Origin: Cyanobium sp. Tous-M-B4
Lineage (GTDB): Bacteria > Cyanobacteriota > Cyanobacteriia > PCC-6307 > Cyanobiaceae
DNA: 64,000 nucleotides
Direction of reading: 5' to 3'
Assembly: GCF_024345395.1 (NCBI RefSeq)
Contig: NZ_JAGQBA010000002.1
Span: forward strand, 248,001-312,000
Shown here: positions 8,393 to 15,662 of the stretch, piece after piece
How positions within the stretch are numbered: the stretch's first letter is position 1
How the letters are laid out: each line of letters starts with the position of its first letter
Notes under the pieces: generated by a model
Seen by the model: only the letters and a program-made list of their open reading frames with translations
Told to the model about the DNA's origin: nothing
Database searches by the model: none
Position numbers and translations under genes: made by a program

Positions 8393-9358
8393 TCAAATCC
8401 CTCCGCTACCAAAAGTTACCTGGCAAGCGGCATTGATCAGCTGAGCTTCCGCAGGGGTGGTGGGTACGCCGCCATTAAGCAAGCCTTGCTGGCAATCGGC
8501 TTCCATCTGGTAAGTGCCATAGCCATTATTGACGGCGAAGCTCACCCCGGACTGCGCCATGGGCTGAACACTGCCGTAATACAACTGCCAATTGGTGTTC
8601 GGCACAAGAACGTAGGCCTGCTGGCGAGCAATAGCTCGATCAATGGCGCTATTTATTATGGCTGCCGTTGTTAGGGCGGTGACTCCCCATACAACGGATT
8701 GGCCAAGCCACCAGCCCCAGGGCGGCGAGCTGGACACTCCATACCAACTGCCACCCCATGGCCTGTTGTTGTACCAACCTGAACTTCTTGCCCAGCCTGG
8801 GTTGTTGTAGTAGTTGTTGTTGACAACAACTCGTCGGGTCCAGATGTCGCGATTCTTGCGATTGTATTCGCGCCAGTTATTGCTATTCCAGTCTTTCCAC
8901 TGGTTTTTGTCCTTAGCTCTTCGATCGTCCCAGCCCTGGTCATAGCCGCGTTCGTAGCCTTTTTCCTTGCCTTTTTCTTTGCCATATTTAAGGCCTTCCT
9001 CGTAGCCCTTCGTGGTGCCTTTTTCGTATCCCTTTTTCTTGCCCTTTTCCAGTCCCTCTTGATAGATGCGCTCTCGTTCTTTCTGATTTATATTTTGACC
9101 TTGTTTGTTGTCTTTGCCTGAATTTTGTTGCTTATCCTGTTGATTTTTTTTCTTTTTCTTTTTCTTTTCGTCTGCGTCTGCGTCCTGGTTCGCGATCCTT
9201 TGCCAGCCAGATGCGCCAGATTCTGAGGTGGTTGCCTCTGCGCTGGCTCTGTTAGCTGCCAAAACCGGTAGAGATCCTGTGCTGGCCATCAGTAGGGCCA
9301 TCGCCAGGGAAGGAGCGGCGAGGCGATTGTTTGAGATCGGCAGGAATGGGAATCCCAT
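8393..9358 (-). CDS. Secreted low-complexity protein with eleven GX3 repeats
   Basis: A 321-residue protein with no family I can name. Residues 1 to about 35 form a signal peptide ending ALA-like (PVLAANRASA). A polar Lys/Gln-rich stretch with seven consecutive lysines follows (about 64-90). Then comes an uninterrupted run of glycines every fourth residue (EGLEKGKKKGYEKG through GYERGYDQGW, about 105-147). A Trp/Asn/Tyr-rich region (NNNYYNNPGW, GWYNNRPWGGSWYG) leads into a hydrophobic helix (VVWGVTALTTAAIINSAI) and a conserved-looking C-terminal domain of about 80 residues with two cysteines. A good ribosome binding site (GAGGAG, about 9363-9368) precedes the ATG. Base composition is lower in GC than the neighbours. 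Confidence 0.8.
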   Translation of the reverse strand: MGFPFLPISNNRLAAPSLAMALLMASTGSLPVLAANRASAEATTSESGASGWQRIANQDADADEKKKKKKKNQQDKQQNSGKDNKQGQNINQKERERIYQEGLEKGKKKGYEKGTTKGYEEGLKYGKEKGKEKGYERGYDQGWDDRRAKDKNQWKDWNSNNWREYNRKNRDIWTRRVVVNNNYYNNPGWARSSGWYNNRPWGGSWYGVSSSPPWGWWLGQSVVWGVTALTTAAIINSAIDRAIARQQAYVLVPNTNWQLYYGSVQPMAQSGVSFAVNNGYGTYQMEADCQQGLLNGGVPTTPAEAQLINAACQVTFGSGGI

Positions 9359-9457
9359 GGTTGTCTCCTCGTTGGCTAGGTGTTGCGTTAATTCTGCTAC
9401 TGATCTAGCTACGACCCACGGCCTTCATGTTGATGGGCATACCCGTTGTGAAACTGG

Positions 9458-10957
9458 CTAGCCCTGGCTGTTGGCTATTCCATTGGGCAGGGAAGCGGGC
9501 CTAGCCCGGCCGCCGCTGGCCCAGGCCTGCAGCGCCTCCAGTTGCTCCCTTGCGGTGCGCGAAAGGGGCACCACCTGGCTAGCGGCAGCGATGAGGTCGG
9601 CTTCGCCGAATTCCCGCTGCTCGGCGAAGGCCAGGTGCATGGCCTCGATCACGGTCTGCTCCAGTTCGGCGCCTGAGAATCCCGCAGTGCGATCTACCAG
9701 CACTTCCAGGGTGATGGTGTGCTTTGGCCGGCGGCGACGCAGCTGCAGATCTAGAATGGAGCGGCGTTCGTCAGCGCTGGGCAGATCCAGCAGGAAAATC
9801 TCGTCGAAGCGCCCCTTGCGCAGCAGTTCGCCTGGCAACTTGTCGACCCCATTGGCAGTGGCTACCACAAATACAGCGCTGGTTTTCTCTGCCATCCAGG
9901 TGAGCACCGTGCCCAGCACGCGCTGGCTGGTGCCCCCATCGCTGCGGGAATCGCCCCCAAAGCCTTTGTCGATCTCATCTATCCAGAGCACGCAGGGCGC
10001 CATCGCCTCCGCCCGCTGGATCATGTCGCGGGTGCGGGCCTCTGAAGCCCCAACCAAGCCGGCGAATAGCCGGCCCACATCCAGGCGCAGCAAGGGCATG
10101 CTCCAGCTGTGGGCTATCGCCTTGGCGGTGAGCGATTTGCCGGTGCCTTGGGGGCCCACCAGCAGCACGCCCCGGGGTAGGGGCAGGCCGTAGCGCATCG
10201 CTTCTTCGCTGAAGGCCATGTGGCGCTGCTCTAGCCAGTGCTTGAGGGCTTCGAGTCCACCGATATCGGCGGGGCTGGCCTCGCTTGGGCAGTACTCCAG
10301 CAGCTCGCTCTTGGCGATCGCCTGACGTTTCTCCTCCAGCACCTCGGCTAAATCCGCCTCCCCGAGTTGGCCGCGCCGCGCCAGGGCCCTGGCAGCTAGC
10401 TGGCGCACCCGCTGCTCACTGAGGCCGTGGCAAGCGGCGGTGAGCTGTTCGCACACAGCCGGTGCCATCGGGTAACCACTGGCGCCAGCAATAGTGCTGA
10501 GCAGTTGACGGATCTCTTCGGCATCAGGCAGGGGTAGGTCCAGCAAGGTGATGCTGTCTTCCAGTTCCCGGGGAATGGCCCAGTCGGGGGCTGTGATCAC
10601 CAGGGTGCGGGGTGCCTGGCGCAGGCTCGAGGCCAGGTTGCGCAGCCGGCGGCAGACACCGGCGTCTTCGCAGTAGCGGTGAAAATCGCGCAGCACCAGC
10701 AGGGCCCCCTGCTCAGGCGGCAGGGGATCGAGGCAGGCCAGGGCAGCCATTGGGTTGCGAGTGGCCTCGCCGCTGCGGTTTGGGGCACCGCTCAAGCCAT
10801 CAATGAAGTCCCAGCGCAGCAGGGTGCGGCCGCCCAGCCGCTGGGCGGCTTGCTCCAGCAGGCCATCAACCCGTTCCTCCTCGAGGCTGCGGATCCACAG
10901 AATCGGCGTGCGGGCCCGGATCAGTAGATCGAGTTGGTCGGCCCAGCTGTCTGTCAC
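9458..10957 (-). CDS. ycf46: AAA+ ATPase, Ycf46 family
   Basis: A 499-residue cytoplasmic ATPase of the cyanobacterial and plastid Ycf46 group. The N-terminal half is a degenerate ATPase-like domain (LIRARTPILWIRSLEEERV, then LLVLRDFHRY). The C-terminal AAA+ module has Walker A GPQGTGKS near residue 266, Walker B VLWIDEIDKGF, an Arg-finger region (RKGRFDEIF) and a C-terminal lid. In Synechocystis the homologue Slr0374 has been linked to regulation of CO2 uptake; the biochemical role is not settled. It lies 10 bases downstream of the DUF177 gene and probably ends the rpmH-rnpA-yidC transcript. Confidence 0.92.
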   Translation of the reverse strand: MTDSWADQLDLLIRARTPILWIRSLEEERVDGLLEQAAQRLGGRTLLRWDFIDGLSGAPNRSGEATRNPMAALACLDPLPPEQGALLVLRDFHRYCEDAGVCRRLRNLASSLRQAPRTLVITAPDWAIPRELEDSITLLDLPLPDAEEIRQLLSTIAGASGYPMAPAVCEQLTAACHGLSEQRVRQLAARALARRGQLGEADLAEVLEEKRQAIAKSELLEYCPSEASPADIGGLEALKHWLEQRHMAFSEEAMRYGLPLPRGVLLVGPQGTGKSLTAKAIAHSWSMPLLRLDVGRLFAGLVGASEARTRDMIQRAEAMAPCVLWIDEIDKGFGGDSRSDGGTSQRVLGTVLTWMAEKTSAVFVVATANGVDKLPGELLRKGRFDEIFLLDLPSADERRSILDLQLRRRRPKHTITLEVLVDRTAGFSGAELEQTVIEAMHLAFAEQREFGEADLIAAASQVVPLSRTAREQLEALQAWASGGRARPASLPNGIANSQG

Positions 10958-10967
10958 GGAGGGAGGC

Positions 10968-11507
10968 TCAGGGGTTCAGGCCCTGCAGGGCGCTCCAGCG
11001 GGAATCGATGCCGTCGCCGTCGCTGCTCCAGGTGGCTGGACCAGGGCAGTCTCTGCCGCAGTGGTTAACGATCGGTAGCAGCAGGTTTAGTTGCTCAAAT
11101 ACCCAGTGTTCTGGATCGAAATTGCCCCTGGGATCGAGCTGCTCCATCAGGCCGCTGTCGTCAGCCTCGCCCTCCATTGCCATCGAGTCGGATGGGATTG
11201 GGGCGGGTTCGCCGATCCAAAGCAGTTCCTGGTTGCTGGCGCGCAGGGGATGGTTGAAGTGCTGGAGGCAGCGGTCGCAGCAGAGGGTGACGATCGTTTC
11301 TGCTTTGCCCACCACCTCCAGCACGTTGCCTCGATGGCTGGCGTGCAGTTGGCCGCGAACCGGTGTGAGGCTGGCTAGACCCTCGATGGTTTGGTCAATC
11401 TGCCAATGGCGCCCAGCTTCCAGGTGCCGCAGATCCGAGATGGGAACAGGTCTAAGCCGCTCCCCGCCAATCTGCTCAGATTGATCTGGCCGCGGTGAAT
11501 TGGACAC
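10968..11507 (-). CDS. DUF177 (YceD-like) protein
   Basis: A 179-residue protein of the DUF177/YceD family, whose plastid members affect 23S rRNA accumulation. The typical core is visible: HRGNVLEVVGKAETIVTLCC with a CCDRC cluster, FNHPLRASNQELLW, a strongly acidic middle, and VFEQLNLLLPIVNHCGRDCPG near the C-terminus. The two Cys pairs may bind a metal. It is encoded 3 bases after yidC on the same strand, so it is translationally linked to the insertase and ribosomal genes upstream. Cytoplasmic location is inferred from the lack of a signal or membrane helix. Confidence 0.85.
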   Translation of the reverse strand: MSNSPRPDQSEQIGGERLRPVPISDLRHLEAGRHWQIDQTIEGLASLTPVRGQLHASHRGNVLEVVGKAETIVTLCCDRCLQHFNHPLRASNQELLWIGEPAPIPSDSMAMEGEADDSGLMEQLDPRGNFDPEHWVFEQLNLLLPIVNHCGRDCPGPATWSSDGDGIDSRWSALQGLNP

Positions 11508-11510
11508 GGG

Positions 11511-12638
11511 TCACTTCTTGCCCTTGGGTTCGAAGGGCAGGCGACCGCCGCTGGCAGACACAGTCACGGGTTGTTGCGCCATTTGCTGGTCAAGGATCGC
11601 CTGCAGGTTGTCGGGCAAGGCTTCACGGCTGAGCAGGAAGGTCTGCAGGGCCTGGAAGATGTTGGCCACCACCATGTAGAGCAGCACCCCAGCCGGCAGG
11701 GGGAAGAACAGGAACATGCCGGTGATCATCACCGGGGTGATCTTGTTGGCGGTGGATTGCTGAGGATTGGCGGGCATGCCCATGCCAGAAAGGATCTGGG
11801 AGGCAAAAAGGCTGGCGCCGAAACCTGCCACCAAGATGGCGATGTCCCAGTTCACGGCGCCGTCGGTCATAAAGCCCACCTGGCCGAGGGCCTTGATGAA
11901 CAGGAAGCCGCTGCGGGCTGCCAGACCGGGGATCTTGGCCTCCACGGTGGCGTCGCCGGTGCCTAGGGCCGTGATCGTGCCATCAGCTGCCACGCTCACG
12001 ACGCCTTCTCCCTTGGTCACGCTCCAGGCGGGGGTGTAGGCGTCGCCGTGGTCGATGCCCTGCAACACCGAAGCAAAGCTCGAGCCGTCTTTGGTGTGCA
12101 GCTTCACCTGGGCCGAATCACCCACCCCCAGCTTGGTGCCGCCTTCGAGGCTGGCGATCACCGGCACGTGGGTGGTTTCGGTAACGAAGATCGAATGGCT
12201 GGCGCTGTTGAAGGGCTTGGGCTCGACTGCGGCGATTTGCTCAGCGGGCAAAACCTTGAGGTTGAGGGTGTAGGGCACATCCGCGAAAGGTGAGCCTCGC
12301 AGGGTGGCGAACAGTGCAAACAGGATCGGCATCTGCACTAGCAGGGGCAGGCAGCCAGCCAGGGGGCTGCCGAACTCCTTCATCAGTTGGCCCAGCTCCT
12401 CCTGCTGCTTCTGGGGGTTGCTGGCGTATTTGGCCTTGATCTCGGCCTGCCGCTTCTGCATAGCGGGCTGGGCGATCCGCATGCGGCGGGCGTTGCGGAT
12501 CGAGCCAGCGCTGAGCGGGAACAGGGCGAGGCGGATCACCACTGTGAGGGCGATGATTGCCAGTCCATAGCTGGGCACCAATCCGTAGAAGAAATCGAGG
12601 ATTGGGAGCAGCAGGTTGTCGGAGATGTAGCCGATCAC
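11511..12638 (-). CDS. yidC: Membrane protein insertase YidC/Oxa1 family, with an Ig-like insertion
   Basis: A 375-residue polytopic protein that inserts proteins into the plasma and thylakoid membranes. The N-terminus ([22 protein letters not shown]) is that of the Alb3-like cyanobacterial form. The hydrophilic-groove region and the [21 protein letters not shown] helical hairpin follow. C-terminal transmembrane segments include [11 protein letters not shown] and [23 protein letters not shown]. Between the second and third core helices (about residues 150-255) there is a hydrophilic insertion. Its second half ([19 protein letters not shown] and [14 protein letters not shown]) looks like a bacterial Ig-like Big_2 repeat. 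Gene order rpmH-rnpA-PH-yidC is conserved in this lineage. Confidence 0.95.
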   Translation of the reverse strand: MIGYISDNLLLPILDFFYGLVPSYGLAIIALTVVIRLALFPLSAGSIRNARRMRIAQPAMQKRQAEIKAKYASNPQKQQEELGQLMKEFGSPLAGCLPLLVQMPILFALFATLRGSPFADVPYTLNLKVLPAEQIAAVEPKPFNSASHSIFVTETTHVPVIASLEGGTKLGVGDSAQVKLHTKDGSSFASVLQGIDHGDAYTPAWSVTKGEGVVSVAADGTITALGTGDATVEAKIPGLAARSGFLFIKALGQVGFMTDGAVNWDIAILVAGFGASLFASQILSGMGMPANPQQSTANKITPVMITGMFLFFPLPAGVLLYMVVANIFQALQTFLLSREALPDNLQAILDQQMAQQPVTVSASGGRLPFEPKGKK

Positions 12639-12691
12639 GGCAGAGGGGCTCTCGAGGTAGGGGGGAGCGTGGGCTCAGTGTGACTGATGGT

Positions 12692-13099
12692 CTAGGCGGC
12701 CATGCCCTTGGGTGTGGAGCTTTTGGCTTGGCGGCGCTCCTCGATGTAGGCCTCGAGCTCCCGGAACCCTGGCACTGCGCGCATCTCGAGCTTGGAGCCG
12801 TCGTTGAGCACCAGCACCATGTCGCCCCAGAGGCCGAAGCCGCGGGGCACACTGCGCACCTCCCTGATTTGGCTGTACACAACCTGGGTGCGGTCGCGCC
12901 CCAGCCAGCCACCATTCACCTCAATGCGGCGACTGGTGATCCGGAAACGCAGCCATAGAGCCCGCACGATCGCTCCAACGGCGAAAGGAATGCCGATGAG
13001 GGTGAGCCCGAGCACCAAATTGAAGATCAGATCTCCCTTGGCGGGCCCGCCTTCGTAGAAAACGCTTTCCTGAATGGAGGCGGTGGGGGCAGTACTCAT
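12692..13099 (-). CDS. PH-domain membrane protein
   Basis: A 135-residue protein with one hydrophobic hairpin near the N-terminus (LIFNLVLGLTLIGIPFAVGAIVRALW) followed by a bacterial PH-like domain (ITSRRIEVNGGWLGRDRTQVVYSQIREVRSV, GFGLWGDMVLVLNDGSKLEM). The C-terminus is basic (EERRQAKSSTPKG). Its ATG overlaps the rnpA stop by 4 bases (ATGA), which settles the start at 13099 rather than upstream. Its position between rnpA and yidC suggests a role in membrane protein or RNA handling, but function is unknown. Confidence 0.88.
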   Translation of the reverse strand: MSTAPTASIQESVFYEGGPAKGDLIFNLVLGLTLIGIPFAVGAIVRALWLRFRITSRRIEVNGGWLGRDRTQVVYSQIREVRSVPRGFGLWGDMVLVLNDGSKLEMRAVPGFRELEAYIEERRQAKSSTPKGMAA

Positions 13100-13479
13100 C
13101 GCGTCAGGCCTGCTTGGTGAAGAAGTTGACTGCATTCTCCCAGCAAGGCCTGAGGGCATTGCTCAGCGCTGCCGGGTTTGAGGCTGAGTAGCAGCCAGAG
13201 GCAGCGCTGGCCATCGCCGATTTGCTGGGCAAGTAGGTGCTCGTGCAGCAGGCGGCGCAGGCGATTGCGGCGCACGGATCGTTTGTGCACCTTGCTGCTA
13301 ATCACAATCCCGCAGCGCCAGCTGCTGGGGGGACTTGACTGCTGCTTTGTAGGTAGGAGTTGGGGCAGGGCGTCCAAAACGCGGAGCAACAAAAAAGGGC
13401 CGTGCGTTTTGCGGCCCTTCTGATACACACGGTCAAACACCCGTTGCCCCTTGAGCCGGTGGCACTGGGGCAAGGCCAA
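13096..13479 (-). CDS. rnpA: Ribonuclease P protein component
   Basis: A 127-residue basic protein that binds the RNase P RNA and helps it cut 5' leaders from tRNA precursors. The start MALPQCHRLKGQRVFDRVYQKGRK and the RNR box (SVRRNRLRRLLHE, about residue 73) are diagnostic. It lies 5 bases downstream of rpmH. The coding sequence contains a strong terminator-like hairpin about 60 bases after the start codon (see 13388-13419), which could make rnpA expression lower than rpmH. Confidence 0.95.
   Translation of the reverse strand: MALPQCHRLKGQRVFDRVYQKGRKTHGPFLLLRVLDALPQLLPTKQQSSPPSSWRCGIVISSKVHKRSVRRNRLRRLLHEHLLAQQIGDGQRCLWLLLSLKPGSAEQCPQALLGECSQLLHQAGLTR
13388..13419 (-). terminator. Terminator-like hairpin inside rnpA
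   Basis: On the minus strand, AAGGGCCG (13419-13412) pairs perfectly with CGGCCCTT (13402-13395) around a 9-base loop, followed by TTTTGTT. This has the form of an intrinsic terminator but lies within codons 21-30 of rnpA. It could act as a partial terminator separating rpmH from rnpA-PH-yidC expression. That role is inference. Confidence 0.6.
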
Positions 13480-13484
13480 GGCTC

Positions 13485-13622
13485 TTAAACGGCGAGGCGG
13501 GCCCGGCCGCGGCGGCGGCGGGTGCGGATTACGCGGCGGCCTGTGTGGCTGCGCATGCGCACACGAAAACCAGATACGCGCTTGCGCTTACGACTTGTTC
13601 CTTCCAGGGTGCGCTTGGTCAT
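13485..13622 (-). CDS. rpmH: 50S ribosomal protein L34
   Basis: A 45-residue, very basic ribosomal protein, too short for many gene finders. The translation begins [20 protein letters not shown], continues [20 protein letters not shown] and ends ARLAV. The TSRKRKR..GFR.RM.T..GR core is diagnostic for L34. It is the first gene of the rpmH-rnpA-PH-yidC-DUF177-ycf46 run. A 7-bp inverted repeat (13668-13674 with 13685-13691) lies about 46 bases upstream of its start, in the promoter or leader region. Confidence 0.97.
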   Translation of the reverse strand: MTKRTLEGTSRKRKRVSGFRVRMRSHTGRRVIRTRRRRGRARLAV

Positions 13623-13667
13623 GGCTGGCTCTTCGCTGCGCTTATTGCGTCGGTAATGGGCGTAAGG

Positions 13668-13701
13668 GCCAACCTATCAGGCGGGGTTGGCACCCCCCCC
13701 C
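13668..13701. other. Inverted repeat plus C9 tract upstream of rpmH
   Basis: GCCAACC (13668-13674) and GGTTGGC (13685-13691) form a 7-bp stem with a 10-base loop, and a run of nine C residues (13693-13701) follows. This lies in the gap between the DUF2808 gene and rpmH, where the ribosomal promoter or leader should be. No clear -10/-35 pair was assigned. Confidence 0.45.
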
Positions 13702-13735
13702 AGTCAGTACCGCCCCTACTCAGTACCGGCTCAGC

Positions 13736-14329
13736 TCAGTTGTTAGGTGGATCGATCTGAATCAGCCAGCTGCCCAGGTAGCCGGCCATCGGCACGTCGC
13801 CGGGGGCTTGGGCTAAGGCATTGAACTGATACATCCCGATGTTGAAGGGATTGAAGATGTTCATGTACACCCCGATGGTGCCCGTGTCTGGTATGGGGGT
13901 GTCTGGGAAAATCTCAATAGCGCTGCCGTTGGCTGCTACTTCGATCGTGGCTGGAATGGTCTCCTTGCACCTGGTGCGAGACATCATGCCGCCCTCACTC
14001 ATCTTGCATAGCTGGATTCGCTTGGGGTCAATTTTGGCGTCGAAATAGCTTGGGATGGTTATGCTTAATTTGAGAATTGCGGTTTTGCGATCTTTTGGTC
14101 TAAGTATCAAGTAGTACTCCGAGCGCTTGAGGCGCTGGGTGTCGGTCATGAAGAAGTAGAGCTTGCGGTAGTCCTTGGTGTTATCCCAGCGGAACTCCAT
14201 CAGGCTGGGTGTGCCTTGGGCCAGGCTCGGCTGGATACCGGTGCTAAGGGCAACTGCTCCAGTAACGAGAGCGGCGCTGGCGGCCAGGGCCGGGAGAGCG
14301 AGTTGGTGGCGAAGGCGAGGGAAACCCAT
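13736..14329 (-). CDS. DUF2808 exported protein
   Basis: A 197-residue protein with a signal peptide (LALPALAASAALVTGAVALSTGIQPSLAQ) and a soluble domain typical of the cyanobacterial DUF2808 family (LMEFRWDNTKDYRKLYFFMTD, YYLILRPKDRKTAILKLSITIP, FDAKIDPKRIQLC). The chain closes with FNIGMYQFNALAQAPG. Homologues are abundant in periplasm or outer-membrane fractions, but their role is unknown. The frame extends upstream to 14503, but the signal peptide fixes the start at 14329. It lies on the same strand as aroH, with an 88-base gap. Confidence 0.85.
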   Translation of the reverse strand: MGFPRLRHQLALPALAASAALVTGAVALSTGIQPSLAQGTPSLMEFRWDNTKDYRKLYFFMTDTQRLKRSEYYLILRPKDRKTAILKLSITIPSYFDAKIDPKRIQLCKMSEGGMMSRTRCKETIPATIEVAANGSAIEIFPDTPIPDTGTIGVYMNIFNPFNIGMYQFNALAQAPGDVPMAGYLGSWLIQIDPPNN

Positions 14330-14417
14330 CAGGGCTGCATCATTAAGTGATTCGATTCTCAGCAGGGAGCTGCTGCCCCGGTGCCTGAGGTGGCCGGCCC
14401 CAAAGGTGGCGGCGGGC

Positions 14418-14795
14418 CTATGGCTGAGCCCGATCGGGACGCAGGCCAGCTGCCTCGCGCAGGTAGGGGTGCACCGGTATCTGCTGCGGTTGCAGCCATG
14501 CATGGGCCAGCAGTCGGATGCAGCGAGGTAGATCGCCGGCTACTTCCATTTGCTGGCAATCGAGCAAAGCCACCTGGTCCCAGCCTGGCTGGCGCCTGGC
14601 GATGGCCGCTGGGAAGCAGGCATCGAGATCCCGGGTTACCGAAAAGGTCACCGACACCAGCTGCTCGCCTTGGAGTCCATTGCGCTCCATCAGGGCATCC
14701 ACAAGCTCCTTGACGCAGGCTTGAATCGCCTCGACACTGTTCAGCTCGGCGGTGGTGGCCCCGCGCAGGGCCCGCAGCACAAAACCAGCGTTCAT
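14418..14795 (-). CDS. aroH: Chorismate mutase, AroH class
   Basis: A 125-residue monofunctional chorismate mutase that turns chorismate into prephenate for Phe/Tyr synthesis. The AroH fold is recognised from VLRALRGATTAE (N-terminal active-site Arg), SVTFSVTRDLDACFPAAIAR, LPRCIRLL (key Arg) and HPYLREA (Tyr). By eye, the position of B. subtilis Glu78 is Gln here (CQQMEV), which would be a change at a catalytic residue. The start at 14795 overlaps the sppA stop by 4 bases (ATGA), so the two are translated together. Confidence 0.9.
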   Translation of the reverse strand: MNAGFVLRALRGATTAELNSVEAIQACVKELVDALMERNGLQGEQLVSVTFSVTRDLDACFPAAIARRQPGWDQVALLDCQQMEVAGDLPRCIRLLAHAWLQPQQIPVHPYLREAAGLRPDRAQP

Positions 14796-15604
14796 GGCCT
14801 GTATAGCCACAGGGGTTGACCGCTCCAGGCCAGTTCCAGGCTGAAGCTCTCGATCAGCTGGCGCAGTTGGCTGCGGCCCGGCAGCACACCTCCAAAGCGT
14901 TTGGGCGGGGTGCCAAAGGTGATTGGGCGGGTTTTCTCAGGGTCGAGGCCGGCCAGCTCGGCGGCCAGGCGCCTGGCCGTCTCCTCGTCACCTAGCACGT
15001 CTACTAAACCCAGCTCCAGGGCTTGGGCGCCGCTGAACACCCGTCCATCGGCGAAGCCGCGCACCGTTTCTTGGTTAAGCCCCCTTCCCGTTGCTACGGC
15101 CTCCACAAACTGGTGGTAGCTCGAATCAATAAGACTCTGCAGCAGTTTGCGTTCCCCTTCGCTGAGAGAGCGATCCGGCGAAAGAATGTCTTTGTAGAGA
15201 CCGCTCTTGACGGTTTCAAAGCTCACGCCCAGCCGCTCCAGCAGCTTGGAGAGGTTGTTGCCCCGCAGAATCACGCCGATCGAGCCGGTGATCGTGCCTG
15301 GGTTGGACACAATTTTTTCGGCGGCAACTCCGATGTAAACCCCGCCTGAGGCGGAAATGTTGCCGAAGCTGGCCACCACCTTGCAGCCCTTCTCTCGTAG
15401 GCGCAGTAGGGCGCTGTAGATCTCCTGGCTGTCGCCCACGGTGCCGCCGGGGCTATCGATGCGCAGCAACAGAGCAGGACACTCCCGTTGCTCCACCTGG
15501 CGCAGGGCCTTGATCACCCGGCTGCGGGTGGGGCCGGCGATTGGTCCTTCGATGGCAATGCGCGCCAGGGTGCGACGGGTCTTGCGGCGCCAGGGCCAGG
15601 GCAT
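14792..15604 (-). CDS. sppA: Signal peptide peptidase SppA, short form (S49)
   Basis: A 270-residue serine peptidase that degrades cleaved signal peptides in the membrane. The S49 core shows LLLRIDSPGGTVGDSQEIY, the nucleophile region FGNISASGGVYIGVAAEKIVS, GSIGVI and the catalytic-lysine segment VKSGLYKDILSPDR. The first 25 residues are basic (WPWRRKTRRTLARIAIEG) without an obvious long transmembrane helix, unlike E. coli SppA. The frame opens to 15718, but conservation starts at the ATG at 15604. It forms an overlapping pair with aroH. Confidence 0.93.
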   Translation of the reverse strand: MPWPWRRKTRRTLARIAIEGPIAGPTRSRVIKALRQVEQRECPALLLRIDSPGGTVGDSQEIYSALLRLREKGCKVVASFGNISASGGVYIGVAAEKIVSNPGTITGSIGVILRGNNLSKLLERLGVSFETVKSGLYKDILSPDRSLSEGERKLLQSLIDSSYHQFVEAVATGRGLNQETVRGFADGRVFSGAQALELGLVDVLGDEETARRLAAELAGLDPEKTRPITFGTPPKRFGGVLPGRSQLRQLIESFSLELAWSGQPLWLYRP

Positions 15605-15662
15605 TTGGGATAGGTGAAGTGGTTGGATCTTAAAAACAAAGCCTTCGCCGGCCAGGAAGCTC

